Source of the DNA: Comamonadaceae bacterium
Lineage (GTDB): Bacteria; Pseudomonadota; Gammaproteobacteria; Burkholderiales; Burkholderiaceae_C
NCBI GenBank assembly: GCA_027488215.1
Contig: JAIYCB010000006.1
Location: 1-64,000, forward strand
Length of the DNA stretch: 64,000 nucleotides
Reading direction: 5' to 3'
Part shown: positions 32,527-42,364 of the stretch, piece by piece
Numbering within the stretch: the first letter of the stretch is position 1
Layout of the letters: every line of letters begins with the position of its first letter
Position numbers and translations under genes: made by a program
Notes under the pieces: generated by a model
Told to the model about the DNA's origin: nothing
Database searches by the model: none
The model's input: the letters and a program-made list of their open reading frames with translations, nothing else

Positions 32527-34713
32527 ATGAGCGCACACCCCACACCCCACCAGATCCAGTTCCTGCGCATGACCCCTCTGCGTGGCCCCAACATCTGGAC
32601 TTACCGCCCCGTCATTGAAGCCCTGATCGACATCGGCGATCTGGAAGACAGCCCCTCCAACACCCTGCCCGGCTTCGTTCAACGCCTGACGGCCTGGCTG
32701 CCAGGCCTGGTCGAGCACCGCTGCAGCGTCGGCGAGCGTGGTGGATTTTTGAAGCGCTTGGAAGAAGGCACCTGGCCGGGTCACATCCTGGAGCATGTGG
32801 CGCTGGAGCTGCAAACCCGCGCCGGCATGCAAACCGGCTTTGGCAAAGCCCGCGAAGCCGGACCACGGGGTGTTTACAAAGTCGTCATCCGCACCCGCCA
32901 CGAAGCCGTGAGCCGCCAGGCCTTGCACAGCGCCCGCGACCTGATCTTGGCTGCCATCGCAGACCAGCCCTTTGACGTATCCGACCACATCGCCCAACTG
33001 ACCCAAATGGTGGACAGCCTGTGCATTGGCCCCAGTACCGCCAGCATCATCGATGCAGCGGCAGACCGGGGTATTCCGAACATCCGCCTCAACGAGGGCA
33101 ACCTGGTGCAGCTCGGTTATGGCCAGCGCCAGCGCCGCATCTGGACCGCCGAGACCGACCGCACCAGTGCGATTGCTGAAGGCATTTCCAAAGACAAGGA
33201 CTTGACCAAGCAACTGCTGAGCATGTGCGGTGTGCCCGTGCCCGAAGGTCAGATCGTGGACAGCCCGCAAGCTGCTTGGGAAGCGGCCCAGGACATAGGA
33301 CTGCCCGTCTGCGTCAAGCCCACCGATGGCAACCACGCCCGGGGGGTGTCGCTGGAGCTGTCACGCCAGGAGGACATCGAGGCGGCCTACAACATCGCCC
33401 TCGATGAGGGCAGCGAAGTCATCGTCGAGCGTTTCATCCTGGGCGAAGAGCACCGTCTGCTGGTGGTCGGCGATCAAGTCGTGGCAGCCAACAAGGGCGA
33501 GACTGCCAGCGTGGTGGGTGACGGTGTCCACTCTGTTCAGGAACTCATCGAGTTGCAGATCAACTCCGACCCGCGCCGGGGTGAGGAAGAGGATTTTCCG
33601 CTGGACACCATCCGCTTGGACGAGCACACCACCTCGGTTTTGGAGCTCAAGCGTCAGGGCCTGAGCGCAGGCAGCGTGCCCGAAGCTGGCCGCTCGGTGC
33701 TCATCATGCGCACCGGCAACATGTCAATGGATGTGACCGACCTCGTACACCCCGATGTGGCCGCGCAAGCGGTGCTGGCCGCTCGCGTGGTGGGCCTGGA
33801 CATCGCCGGGGTCGACCTGGTGGCACAAGACATCGCCAAGCCCCTGGGGCCACAAGGTGGCGCGGTGGTCGAAGTCAATGCTGGCCCCGGCCTGCTGATG
33901 CACCTCAAACCCGCCTCGGGCCAACCCCGCCCAGTGGGCCAGGCGATTGCCAACCACCTCTTCAAGCCCGAAGACAACGGTCGCATTCCGGTGGTCGGCC
34001 TGATGGGCGATGGCGACACCACCAAAGCTGCGCAATTGCTGGCCTGGTTGCTGCACCTCAAGGGCCTGCACACAGGTCTGTCATGTGCCAATGGCTTGTT
34101 TTTGAACCAGCGCCAACTGCCAACCCCAGACGGCATGGACTGGGCACAAGCACAGCGCTTGCTGATCAACCGTGGCGTGCAAGCGGCCGTTTTTGAAAGC
34201 GATGCCCGCCATCTGCTGGCCCAAGGGCTGCCTTACGACCGATGCCAAATTGGCATCGTCACCCGCATGCCCCGCGCTGCTGGTCTGGATGACCTGTACC
34301 CTGGCGGTGATGAAAAAATGCCCAGCTACATCCGCACGCAAATCGACGTGGTGCTGCCCGAGGGCACGGCGGTGCTCAATGCTGCCGACCCTGAGGTGGC
34401 CGCACTGGCCGACTACTGCGATGGCAGTGTGCTGTTTTATGCCGACGATGAGCTAAACACCCGCTTGCAAGCGCACCTCAGCGCTGGCCATCGCGTGGGC
34501 TTTTGGCGTGAAGGCCAACTGGTGCTGGCCCAGGGTTCCAAAGAGCACCTGGTTCTGTCGAGCCAGCGTCCAGCCGTGGCACGGCTTTTGAAAACGGGCA
34601 GCCTGAACACCAGCGACATGCTGGTGGCCGCCTGTGCGGCATGGGCCCTGGACATTGGGACCGATCTGATCAGGGCCGGGATCAAAAGTTATGGCAGCTT
34701 GCCCACCGCCTGA
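32527..34713 (+). CDS. CphA paralogue with degenerate Mur-ligase domain
   Basis: A 728-residue cyanophycin synthetase relative. The N-terminal domain ('MTPLRGPNIWTYRPVIEALIDIGDLE') and ATP-grasp domain ('DKDLTKQLLSMCGVPVPEGQ', 'VCVKPTDGNHARGVSLEL', 'FILGEEHRLLVVGDQVVAA', 'EVNAGPGLLMHL') look intact, so Asp addition chemistry may survive. The Mur-ligase part has GDGDTTK (494-500) where active CphA has GTNGKTT, so the P-loop Lys is lost. It also stops about 130 residues early, without the C-terminal lobe. This resembles the CphA' or CphA2-type paralogues. It lies 43 bp before the intact cphA. Confidence 0.85.
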   Translation: MSAHPTPHQIQFLRMTPLRGPNIWTYRPVIEALIDIGDLEDSPSNTLPGFVQRLTAWLPGLVEHRCSVGERGGFLKRLEEGTWPGHILEHVALELQTRAGMQTGFGKAREAGPRGVYKVVIRTRHEAVSRQALHSARDLILAAIADQPFDVSDHIAQLTQMVDSLCIGPSTASIIDAAADRGIPNIRLNEGNLVQLGYGQRQRRIWTAETDRTSAIAEGISKDKDLTKQLLSMCGVPVPEGQIVDSPQAAWEAAQDIGLPVCVKPTDGNHARGVSLELSRQEDIEAAYNIALDEGSEVIVERFILGEEHRLLVVGDQVVAANKGETASVVGDGVHSVQELIELQINSDPRRGEEEDFPLDTIRLDEHTTSVLELKRQGLSAGSVPEAGRSVLIMRTGNMSMDVTDLVHPDVAAQAVLAARVVGLDIAGVDLVAQDIAKPLGPQGGAVVEVNAGPGLLMHLKPASGQPRPVGQAIANHLFKPEDNGRIPVVGLMGDGDTTKAAQLLAWLLHLKGLHTGLSCANGLFLNQRQLPTPDGMDWAQAQRLLINRGVQAAVFESDARHLLAQGLPYDRCQIGIVTRMPRAAGLDDLYPGGDEKMPSYIRTQIDVVLPEGTAVLNAADPEVAALADYCDGSVLFYADDELNTRLQAHLSAGHRVGFWREGQLVLAQGSKEHLVLSSQRPAVARLLKTGSLNTSDMLVAACAAWALDIGTDLIRAGIKSYGSLPTA

Positions 34714-34756
34714 AACGACGCCTCTCGACACCCTTCTCCTTCTGGAAACACCCTTC

Positions 34757-37336
34757 ATGCAAGTCTCCCGCATTCGCGCATTGCGTGGCCCCAATCTGTG
34801 GAGCCGACACACCGCCATCGAAGCCATCGTCAGCTGCAACCCCGAAGACAGTGGCTTGTCGGCGCAGCACCCGGTCGAGCAGCAGTTGAGGCGCATTTTT
34901 CCCGCGGTCGGGCCGTTTGACGGGCAGCGTCCTGGCGAGGCCGTCACGCTGGCCCATGCGCTGGAAAAAGTCACCCTGAGCCTCCAAGCGCACGCGGGTT
35001 GTCCGGTGTCTTTCAGCCGCACCATGCCCACCGAAGAGCCAGGCGTATTTCAGGTGGTCGTGCAGTACACCGAGGAAGTTGTGGGGCGCTTGGCCTTGAA
35101 CCTGGCCGAACAGCTTTGCCAGGCCGCCGCCGCAGGTGCGGGCTTCGACCTGGAAGGCGCTATCGCGCAACTGCATGAACTCGACGAAGACGTGCGCCTT
35201 GGGCCTTCAACCGGGGCCATTGTGGACGCCGCCATGGCACGAGGCATCCCAATCCGTCGCCTGACCGATGGCAGCCTGGTTCAGTTTGGCTGGGGCGCAC
35301 AGCAGCGGCGCATCCAGGCCGCTGAAACCGACACCACCAGCGCCATTGCCGAATCCATTGCACAGGACAAGGACCTGACCAAAAGCCTGCTGCATGCAGC
35401 GGGCGTGCCCGTACCCATGGGTCGCCCAGCCAAGAGCCTGGACGAAGCTTGGGCCATTGCTCAGGAAATCGGCCTGCCTGTGGTGGTCAAACCCCAAGAC
35501 GGCAACCAGGGCAAAGGGGTCTCAGTCAACATCACCGCGCGTCAAGCTTTTGACAATGCCTATGCCACGGCGGTGCGCTATGGCACCGTGTTGGTTGAAA
35601 AGTTTTTGCCAGGACACGATTACCGCCTGCTTGTGGTGGGCAACAAACTGGTGGCAGCCGCAAGGCGTGAGCCGCCGCTGGTCGTGGGCGATGGCAAGCA
35701 CACGGTGCGCCAATTGGTCGATCGGGTCAATGCCGACCCACGCCGGGGTGAAGGTCACGCCACATCTTTGACCAAAATCCGTTTTGACGACATTGCCATC
35801 GGCCGCCTGCATGCGCAAGACCTGGAACCCGAGTCGGTGCCTGCCAAAGGCCGTCGTGTGATTTTGCGCAACAACGCCAACTTGTCCACCGGTGGTACCG
35901 CCACCGACGTGACCGATGAGGTACACCCTGAAGTGGCCGCCCGTGTGATCGCTGCGGCACAAATGGTGGGCGTGGACATCTGCGGCGTGGATGTGGTCTG
36001 CGAATCCCTCTCGCGCCCGCTCGAAGAACAAAACGGTGGCATCGTCGAACTCAACGCCGCACCGGGCCTGCGCATGCACATCAGCCCTTCCTTTGGCAAA
36101 GGCCGGGACGTGGGTAACGCGGTCATTGACCACATGTTCCCTGATGGTGGCAACGGCCGCATCCCGGTGATTGCCGTGACCGGCACCAACGGCAAGACCA
36201 CCACGGTGCGCTTGGCTGCCCATCTGCTCAAGGCCCAAGGCCTGCGTGTCGGCATGACCAACACCGACGGGGTGTATGTGAACGGCCGTCAAACCGATTC
36301 AGGCGACTGCAGCGGGCCGCGCAGCGCCCGCAACGTGTTGATGCACCCCGAAGTGGACGCCGCCGTGTTCGAAACCGCGCGCGGCGGCCTGCTGCGCGAA
36401 GGCATGGCCTTTGACCGCTGCCAGGTGGCGGTGGTGACCAACCTGGGCGCAGGCGACCACCTGGGCCTGAACTACATCACCACTTTGGAAGACCTGACGG
36501 TGCTCAAGCGGGTGATCGTGCTCAACGTGTCCCCTTCAGGTATGGCCGTGCTCAATGCCAACGACCCGGCCGTGGTCGCCATGGCCCGACACTGCCCAGG
36601 CGATGTCACCTTTTTTGCGCTCGACCCCAACCACCCCGTTTTGGCCACTCACCGCGCGCAAGGCAAACGCGTGGTCTATGTGGAAGACGCTTACATCGTG
36701 GCCCAAAAGGGCAAACAGGTGTTTCGCATCCCACTCAGTCAGGTGCCCATCACGCGGCAAGGTCAGATCGGATTTCAGACCGAGAACGTGTTGGCCGCGG
36801 TGGGGGCGGCATGGGCTGTCGACGTGCACTGGGAGGCGATTGCGCAAGGCCTGTCCACATTCATCAGCGACATCCAGGGCGTCCCCGGGCGCTTCAACCT
36901 GTTTGACTACCAGGGCGCCACCCTTATTGCCGACTACGGACACAACCCGGACGCCATCCAGGCCTTGGTGCAGGCGGTTGACAACATGCCCGCTAAAAAA
37001 CGCGTGGTGGTGATCAGCGGTGCAGGTGACCGACGCGATCAAGACATCCGCGACCAGACCCAGATTCTGGGCAAAGCCTTTGACGAAGTGCTGCTCTACC
37101 AAGATGCTTGCCAGCGCGGGCGCGAAGACGGCGAGGTGATCGGTTTGCTGCGCGAAGGCTTGCAAGGCGCGTTGCGCACCACCCATGTGCAGGACATTCA
37201 GGGTGAGTTCAACGCGATCGACACGGCGCTCGCTCGCCTGTCGCCAGGCGACCTGTGCTTGATATTGATCGACCAGGTCGAAGAAGCGCTGGCTTACATC
37301 AACGAAAAGGTCAAAGCCAGCGCCCGGGTCAACTGA
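34757..37336 (+). CDS. cphA: Cyanophycin synthetase
   Basis: A full-length synthetase of 859 residues that builds multi-L-arginyl-poly-L-aspartate from Asp and Arg with ATP. It has the N-terminal domain ('IRALRGPNLWSRHTAIEAIV') and an ATP-grasp domain with 'DKDLTKSLLHAAGVPVPMG', 'VVVKPQDGNQGKGVSVNI', 'FLPGHDYRLLVVGNKLVAAARREP' and 'ELNAAPGLRMH'. The Mur-ligase domain has P-loop GTNGKTT (476-482), 'GRQTDSGDCSGPRSARNVLM', 'ETARGGLLREG' and 'DYGHNPDAIQALV'. The start at 34757 places the conserved GPN motif at the usual distance; an earlier in-frame codon at 34691 would overlap the paralogue. It is probably cotranscribed with it. Confidence 0.95.
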   Translation: MQVSRIRALRGPNLWSRHTAIEAIVSCNPEDSGLSAQHPVEQQLRRIFPAVGPFDGQRPGEAVTLAHALEKVTLSLQAHAGCPVSFSRTMPTEEPGVFQVVVQYTEEVVGRLALNLAEQLCQAAAAGAGFDLEGAIAQLHELDEDVRLGPSTGAIVDAAMARGIPIRRLTDGSLVQFGWGAQQRRIQAAETDTTSAIAESIAQDKDLTKSLLHAAGVPVPMGRPAKSLDEAWAIAQEIGLPVVVKPQDGNQGKGVSVNITARQAFDNAYATAVRYGTVLVEKFLPGHDYRLLVVGNKLVAAARREPPLVVGDGKHTVRQLVDRVNADPRRGEGHATSLTKIRFDDIAIGRLHAQDLEPESVPAKGRRVILRNNANLSTGGTATDVTDEVHPEVAARVIAAAQMVGVDICGVDVVCESLSRPLEEQNGGIVELNAAPGLRMHISPSFGKGRDVGNAVIDHMFPDGGNGRIPVIAVTGTNGKTTTVRLAAHLLKAQGLRVGMTNTDGVYVNGRQTDSGDCSGPRSARNVLMHPEVDAAVFETARGGLLREGMAFDRCQVAVVTNLGAGDHLGLNYITTLEDLTVLKRVIVLNVSPSGMAVLNANDPAVVAMARHCPGDVTFFALDPNHPVLATHRAQGKRVVYVEDAYIVAQKGKQVFRIPLSQVPITRQGQIGFQTENVLAAVGAAWAVDVHWEAIAQGLSTFISDIQGVPGRFNLFDYQGATLIADYGHNPDAIQALVQAVDNMPAKKRVVVISGAGDRRDQDIRDQTQILGKAFDEVLLYQDACQRGREDGEVIGLLREGLQGALRTTHVQDIQGEFNAIDTALARLSPGDLCLILIDQVEEALAYINEKVKASARVN

Positions 37337-37349
37337 CCCGGGTCGAAAT

Positions 37350-38531
37350 TCACCCCAACGGATTCATGATCAAGGCCAGTGCGACACTGGCTTTGAAAGC
37401 ACCTACCCAAAACCACCAGCGCCACACCGTCGGCGGGTGCCTCTCCACCCACCGATAAAGCAAGCCCCCCGAAATCAGCGACAACAGCACCGAGGCCAGC
37501 ACGCCCAGCGCGTTGGCCCACAGCGCATCAGGCCAGTGCGCCGTGACGGCGGCATTGACGGCCAAGCTCACGCCAAAGTGGATCAGAAACACGGAATAGG
37601 ACACACCAGCCAACCATTGCAAGGCATGCCCCCAGCGCGAACGCCCGAGTGCCTCACCCCTGAACCAGGACTCAGGCACTGCCATCAGCAGAACCGCCAA
37701 ACCCCAAGCCACCGCGATGCGCACACGCGGCTCCAGCCACCATGCCACGCTACCCAAAAGCAGCATCAGGACGGCCCAACCCCAGGCCCGAGTTTGCGCA
37801 TCCACCGTGCCCAAACCGCCCTGCCGACGGGCCTCCCAAGCCAGCAGGCCCAAACCATAAGAGCCCCAGAAATACACACCCCAATCGTCCAGGTCTGCGT
37901 CCAGATTCCACCACCACAAAGAGGCGCAGACCAGCCCCAACCAAAGCAACCAGGGCTTGGCATCTGTCCCGTTTGCGCTCGGATTCTCTTTATTTGCAGG
38001 GGGCCAGGCCTTCACCACCACCAGGCAAAGCAATGCCATTGCATACAACTGCAAATCAATCGCCACATACCAAATGCCTGCCGACAAGGCCTCCAGACCC
38101 AGTACATGCTGCATGAGCGCGTTGTGCGCCAGCGCCTGTCCCCAATCGGGCGGCGCCGACCAACTGGCATGTGCAAAGTCAGGCCTCACCCATTCGCTGA
38201 CCAGCACGGTAAAACTCAGCGCTGCCAACAAAGGAATGTTTAAGCGCAAGTAACGCTGCCAAGCCAGCTTCAAGGCCTCCGACAGGCCGAGGGACTCATG
38301 CTTGGCCAGACTGCCTGCCGTGAGAAAACCCGCACACACCAAAAAAAACTGAACCGCCAAGCGGCCATGGTCATGGAACCAAGCCGCCCCACCAGGCCAA
38401 ACCGCTGCCAACACATCCGACATGGGGCCGTAAAAAGCCAAGTGATGCAACACGATCAACAGACAGCCTGTAGCCTTGATCGCATCGATCAAAAAAGAAC
38501 GCCCCGAAGGGCGCTGTGTGGTGTCGTACAA
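37350..38531 (-). CDS. Acyltransferase-3 family membrane protein
   Basis: A polytopic protein of about 393 residues with ten or so hydrophobic segments. The opening 'SFLIDAIKATGCLLIVLHHLAFYGPMSD' carries the conserved early D and the HH pair of the acyltransferase-3 (OafA/NodX-like) family. 'RLAVQFFLVCAGFLTAGSL' and 'GVSYSVFLIHFGVSLAVN' also fit. Members O-acylate polysaccharides or lipids. The start is uncertain: I used a TTG at 38531 behind GGAACG, because the only in-frame ATG-like start lies inside the upstream monooxygenase gene. The gene is 13 bp from the convergent cphA. Confidence 0.75.
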   Translation of the reverse strand: MYDTTQRPSGRSFLIDAIKATGCLLIVLHHLAFYGPMSDVLAAVWPGGAAWFHDHGRLAVQFFLVCAGFLTAGSLAKHESLGLSEALKLAWQRYLRLNIPLLAALSFTVLVSEWVRPDFAHASWSAPPDWGQALAHNALMQHVLGLEALSAGIWYVAIDLQLYAMALLCLVVVKAWPPANKENPSANGTDAKPWLLWLGLVCASLWWWNLDADLDDWGVYFWGSYGLGLLAWEARRQGGLGTVDAQTRAWGWAVLMLLLGSVAWWLEPRVRIAVAWGLAVLLMAVPESWFRGEALGRSRWGHALQWLAGVSYSVFLIHFGVSLAVNAAVTAHWPDALWANALGVLASVLLSLISGGLLYRWVERHPPTVWRWWFWVGAFKASVALALIMNPLG

Positions 38532-38553
38532 GACGCGTTCCAGACTTGGCCCT

Positions 38554-39507
38554 TCACAGGGCCAATCGGGCGCGGGCCGCTTGGTACTGGGCCTTGAGTT
38601 GCGCCACCAACTCAGCCGTGCTTTGCACCGCCTGAATGGCACCGATGCCCTGGCCGCAGCCCCAGATGTCTTTCCAGGCCTTTTTGGCGTCACCACCAAA
38701 GTTCATCTTGCTGGGGTCGGACTCGGGCAGGTTTTCAGGGTCCAAACCCGCCGCACGGATGGACGGGGCCAGGTAGTTGCCATGCACTCCAGTGAACAGG
38801 TTGCTGTAGACGATGTCGTCAGAGTTGCTGTCAACAATGGCTTGTTTGTACTCTTGGGCTGCACGTGCTTCATGTGTGGCGATGAAGGCCGAGCCGATGT
38901 AGGCAAAGTCTGCACCCATGGCTTGCGCCGCCAAAATCGCATCGCCCGAAGCGATGGAGCCTGACAAGGCCAGCGGACCATCGAACCATTGGCGGATTTC
39001 CTGGATCAGGGCAAAAGGGCTTTTCACACCTGCATGTCCACCGGCACCAGCGGCCACAGCCACCAGGCCATCGGCACCTTTTTCAATGGCTTTGTGGGCA
39101 AACTTGTTGTTGATGATGTCGTGCAACACCACACCGCCGTAGCTGTGCGCGGCCTGGTTGATTTCTTCACGCGCACCGAGCGAGGTGATGATGATCGGCA
39201 CCTTGTACTTCACGCACATGGCCATGTCGTGCTCCAGCCGGTCATTGCTCTTGTGCACGATCTGGTTGATGGCAAAGGGGGCGGCAGGCTTGTCCGGATT
39301 GGCCTTGTTGTAAGCGGCCAGGGTTTCGGTGATCTCGGCCAGCCAATCGTCGAGTTGCGCCGCCGGGCGAGCATTGAGCGCAGGCATTGAACCCACCACA
39401 CCCGCTTTGCACTGCTCAATGACCAGTTTGGGGTTGCTGATGATGAACAAGGGTGATGCAATGACTGGAAAGGGCAGATTCGCGAGAACGGGGGGCAGTT
39501 TAGACAT
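38554..39507 (-). CDS. Nitronate monooxygenase family protein
   Basis: A 317-residue FMN-dependent TIM-barrel enzyme. 'FPVIASPLFIISNPKLVIEQCKAGVVGSMPALNARP' opens as in 2-nitropropane dioxygenase. 'GADGLVAVAAGAGGHAGVKSPFALIQEI' has the conserved GGHxG flavin loop with its catalytic-region His. 'GPLALSGSIASGDAILAAQAMGADFAYIGSAFIAT' completes the phosphate-binding region. It oxidises nitronates such as propionate 3-nitronate. GAGGAGA precedes the ATG. It is next to the acyl-CoA dehydrogenase and may be cotranscribed. Confidence 0.92.
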   Translation of the reverse strand: MSKLPPVLANLPFPVIASPLFIISNPKLVIEQCKAGVVGSMPALNARPAAQLDDWLAEITETLAAYNKANPDKPAAPFAINQIVHKSNDRLEHDMAMCVKYKVPIIITSLGAREEINQAAHSYGGVVLHDIINNKFAHKAIEKGADGLVAVAAGAGGHAGVKSPFALIQEIRQWFDGPLALSGSIASGDAILAAQAMGADFAYIGSAFIATHEARAAQEYKQAIVDSNSDDIVYSNLFTGVHGNYLAPSIRAAGLDPENLPESDPSKMNFGGDAKKAWKDIWGCGQGIGAIQAVQSTAELVAQLKAQYQAARARLAL

Positions 39508-39540
39508 GGGGTCTCCTCAAAATTATTGTTGGAATCAATT

Positions 39541-41331
39541 TCAGAAAGCGTCCAGCGCCATCGCCGTTACGCTGCCTGCGCCTTCAACGATGCTGTCGCG
39601 CACGCCTGGGGCTTTGGACAAGATGTGGTCGGCGTAAAAACGCACGGTGGTGACTTTGGCGGCCATGAAGGCCGCGTCTTGTGCTTGTGCATCGGGCGTG
39701 ATCGCCACCAGCAAGGCGCGGCCCATTTGCCAGCCCGCCATCAGATTGCCCGCCAGCATGAGGTAAGGCACGCTGCCTGCAAACACGTCGTTCGGGTGGG
39801 CCTTGGTGTTGCCCGCCACAAAATCGACCACGTCCACAAAGGCTTCGCGGGCGGCTTTGAGGCGACGGGCTACGGCCTGTGCGTCGGCGTTGCCAGAAGC
39901 CGTCAATTCGCTTTCGGTCTGGGCCACTTGCGCGGCCAATGCTTTGGCGGTTTGGCCGCCGTCGCGGGCGGTCTTGCGGCCCACCAGGTCGTTGGCCTGA
40001 ATCGCGGTGGTGCCTTCGTAGATGGTCAAAATCTTGGCGTCGCGGTAGTACTGCGCTGCACCGGTTTCCTCGATGAAGCCCATGCCGCCGTGCACCTGCA
40101 CGCCCAAGCTGGTCACTTCCAGGCTCATCTCAGTGCTGTAGCCCTTGACCAGCGGCACCATGAATTCATAGAACGCCGCGTTTTGCTTGCGCACTTCGGC
40201 ATCGGGGTGGTGATGCGAGGCATCGTAGGCAGCCGCTGCGGTGGTAGCCATGGCGCGGCAGCCTTCGGTGTAGGCGCGCATGGTCATCAGCATGCGGCGC
40301 ACATCCGGGTGGTGAATGATGGGGCCAGCAGCGGGCAAACTGCCGTCCACCGGGCGGCTTTGCACGCGGTCGCGGGCGTACTGCACTGCACGCTGATAAG
40401 AACGCTCGGCAATCGCAATGCCCTGCACACCCACCGCATAGCGGGCGGCGTTCATCATGATGAACATGTATTCGAGGCCACGGTTTTCCTGGCCGACCAA
40501 GTAACCGATGCCACCGCCATGGTCACCAAACTGCAGCACCGCTGTCGGGCTGGCCTTGATGCCCATCTTGTGCTCGATGCTCACGCAATGCACGTCGTTG
40601 CGTGCGCCCAAAGAGCCATCGCCATTGACCATGAATTTCGGCACCACAAACAAGCTGATGCCTTTGACGCCTTCGGGTGCGCCCACCACACGGGCCAGCA
40701 CCAGGTGCACGATGTTCTCGGCCATGTCGTGCTCACCGTAGGTGATGTAAATCTTGGTGCCGAAGATTTTGTAAGTGCCATCAGGCTGAGGCTCGGCGCG
40801 GGTGCGCACGGCGGCCAGGTCAGAGCCGGCTTGTGGCTCGGTCAGGTTCATGGTGCCGGTCCACTGGCCGGAGATCAACTTTTCCAAATAAGTGGCTTTG
40901 AGTTCATCGGAACCTGCGGTCAACAAAGCTTCGATCGCGCCGTCGGTGAGCAAGGGGCACAGCGCAAAAGCCATGTTGGCCGAGTTGAGCATTTCGCCGC
41001 AAGCTGCGCCAATGGTTTTGGGCAGGCCTTGACCGCCAAAGTCTGCGGGGTGCTGCAGGCCTTGCCAGCCGCCTTCAGCGTACTGCTGATAAGCCTCTTT
41101 GAAGCCGGGCGTGGTGGTCACGCCACTGCCGTTGTGAAAGGACGGATTCTTGTCGCCTTCCCAGTTCAGCGGCGAGATCACGTCCTGGTTGAGCTTGGCG
41201 CACTCCTCCAGCACCGCTTGGGCCGTTTCCAAACCCGCATCTTCAAAGCCGGGAATCTGCGCGATCTGGTCGATGCGGGCCAAATGCTCGATGTTGAAAA
41301 GCATGTCTTTGAGGGGGGCGATGTAGCTCAT
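39541..41331 (-). CDS. Acyl-CoA dehydrogenase (long form)
   Basis: A 596-residue flavoprotein of the bacterial long acyl-CoA dehydrogenase subfamily. Motifs are '[21 protein letters not shown]', '[27 protein letters not shown]', '[46 protein letters not shown]' with the catalytic Glu in YEGTTAIQ, and the extra C-terminal helical domain. It passes electrons to ETF, whose genes lie directly upstream behind a terminator. ATG 41331 with GGAGA is chosen over an in-frame start at 41415 that would cross the terminator. Confidence 0.93.
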   Translation of the reverse strand: MSYIAPLKDMLFNIEHLARIDQIAQIPGFEDAGLETAQAVLEECAKLNQDVISPLNWEGDKNPSFHNGSGVTTTPGFKEAYQQYAEGGWQGLQHPADFGGQGLPKTIGAACGEMLNSANMAFALCPLLTDGAIEALLTAGSDELKATYLEKLISGQWTGTMNLTEPQAGSDLAAVRTRAEPQPDGTYKIFGTKIYITYGEHDMAENIVHLVLARVVGAPEGVKGISLFVVPKFMVNGDGSLGARNDVHCVSIEHKMGIKASPTAVLQFGDHGGGIGYLVGQENRGLEYMFIMMNAARYAVGVQGIAIAERSYQRAVQYARDRVQSRPVDGSLPAAGPIIHHPDVRRMLMTMRAYTEGCRAMATTAAAAYDASHHHPDAEVRKQNAAFYEFMVPLVKGYSTEMSLEVTSLGVQVHGGMGFIEETGAAQYYRDAKILTIYEGTTAIQANDLVGRKTARDGGQTAKALAAQVAQTESELTASGNADAQAVARRLKAAREAFVDVVDFVAGNTKAHPNDVFAGSVPYLMLAGNLMAGWQMGRALLVAITPDAQAQDAAFMAAKVTTVRFYADHILSKAPGVRDSIVEGAGSVTAMALDAF

Positions 41332-41375
41332 GTCTTGTCTCCGATGGCGGGTCCGAGGAAATAGGGGTCGGGTAC

Positions 41376-41404
41376 AAAAAAGACCTCTCTCGGAGGCCTT
41401 TTTT
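41376..41404 (-). terminator. Bidirectional-type terminator after etfBA
   Basis: Arms AAAAAAGACCTC and GAGGCCTTTTTT around a TCTCG loop form a 12-bp stem with one wobble pair. Read on the minus strand it ends the etfBA transcript with a T-run, just upstream of the acyl-CoA dehydrogenase start. Confidence 0.85.
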
Positions 41405-41419
41405 GATTTCGTCAAATCA

Positions 41420-42352
41420 TCACAGTGCGTTGGTCAATTCAGGCACAGCCGCAAACAAATCGGCTTCGAGACCAAAGTCGGCCACACTGAAGATAGGTGC
41501 TTCGGGGTCCTTGTTGATCGCCACGATCACCTTGGAATCCTTCATGCCCGCCAAGTGCTGGATCGCACCCGAGATGCCGCAAGCGACATACAGCTGAGGC
41601 GCCACGATCTTGCCGGTCTGGCCCACTTGGAGGTCGTTGGCGGCATAACCGGCGTCCACCGCTGCGCGGCTGGCACCGATGGCGGCGCCCAGCTTGTCAG
41701 CCAAGGGCGTCATCACTTCGTTGAACTTCTCCGAACTGCCCAAGGCGCGACCACCGGACACGATGATCTTGGCAGCGGTCAATTCTGGGCGGTCGTTTTG
41801 GGCGATCTCGCTGCGTGTGAAGCTGCTCTTGCCACTGTCGGTTTGTGCTGCGGCGCTTTCCACGCCGGCGGCGCCACCGGTGGCCGCTGCGGCGTCAAAG
41901 CCGGTGGTGCGCACGGTGATGACTTTGGTGCCGTCGGTGCTTTGCACCGTGGCCATGGCGTTGCCTGCGTAGATCGGACGCTCGAAGGTGTCGGCCGAAA
42001 TGACTTGCGTCACATCGCTGATTTGCGCCACGTCCAGCTTGGCCGCCACGCGAGGAGCGACGTTTTTGCCAGCAGCGGTAGCGGGGAACAGGATGTGGCT
42101 GTAGTTGCCAGCAATCGCCAGCACCTGGGCTGCAACGTTCTCGGCCAGACCATGGGCCAAGGCTTCGCTGTCGGCTTGGATCACTTTGGATACGCCGGCA
42201 ATTTGTGCGGCAGCGGCGGCAGCGCCAGCGGTGTTGTGGCCCGCGACCAGCACATGCACATCACCACCGCATGCAGCGGCGGCCGTGACGGTGTTCAGAG
42301 TCGCACCCTTGATGGAGGCGTTGTCGTGTTCAGCAATAACGAGGGAGGTCAT
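41420..42352 (-). CDS. etfA: Electron transfer flavoprotein alpha subunit
   Basis: A 310-residue FAD-binding ETF subunit. The N-terminal domain begins '[23 protein letters not shown]'. The FAD domain contains '[12 protein letters not shown]'-type sequence (here [18 protein letters not shown]), '[45 protein letters not shown]' in outline, and '[22 protein letters not shown]'. It takes electrons from acyl-CoA dehydrogenases and passes them to ETF:quinone oxidoreductase. It follows etfB by 12 bp. Confidence 0.97.
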   Translation of the reverse strand: MTSLVIAEHDNASIKGATLNTVTAAAACGGDVHVLVAGHNTAGAAAAAAQIAGVSKVIQADSEALAHGLAENVAAQVLAIAGNYSHILFPATAAGKNVAPRVAAKLDVAQISDVTQVISADTFERPIYAGNAMATVQSTDGTKVITVRTTGFDAAAATGGAAGVESAAAQTDSGKSSFTRSEIAQNDRPELTAAKIIVSGGRALGSSEKFNEVMTPLADKLGAAIGASRAAVDAGYAANDLQVGQTGKIVAPQLYVACGISGAIQHLAGMKDSKVIVAINKDPEAPIFSVADFGLEADLFAAVPELTNAL

Positions 42353-42364
42353 GTTCTTGAGTCC

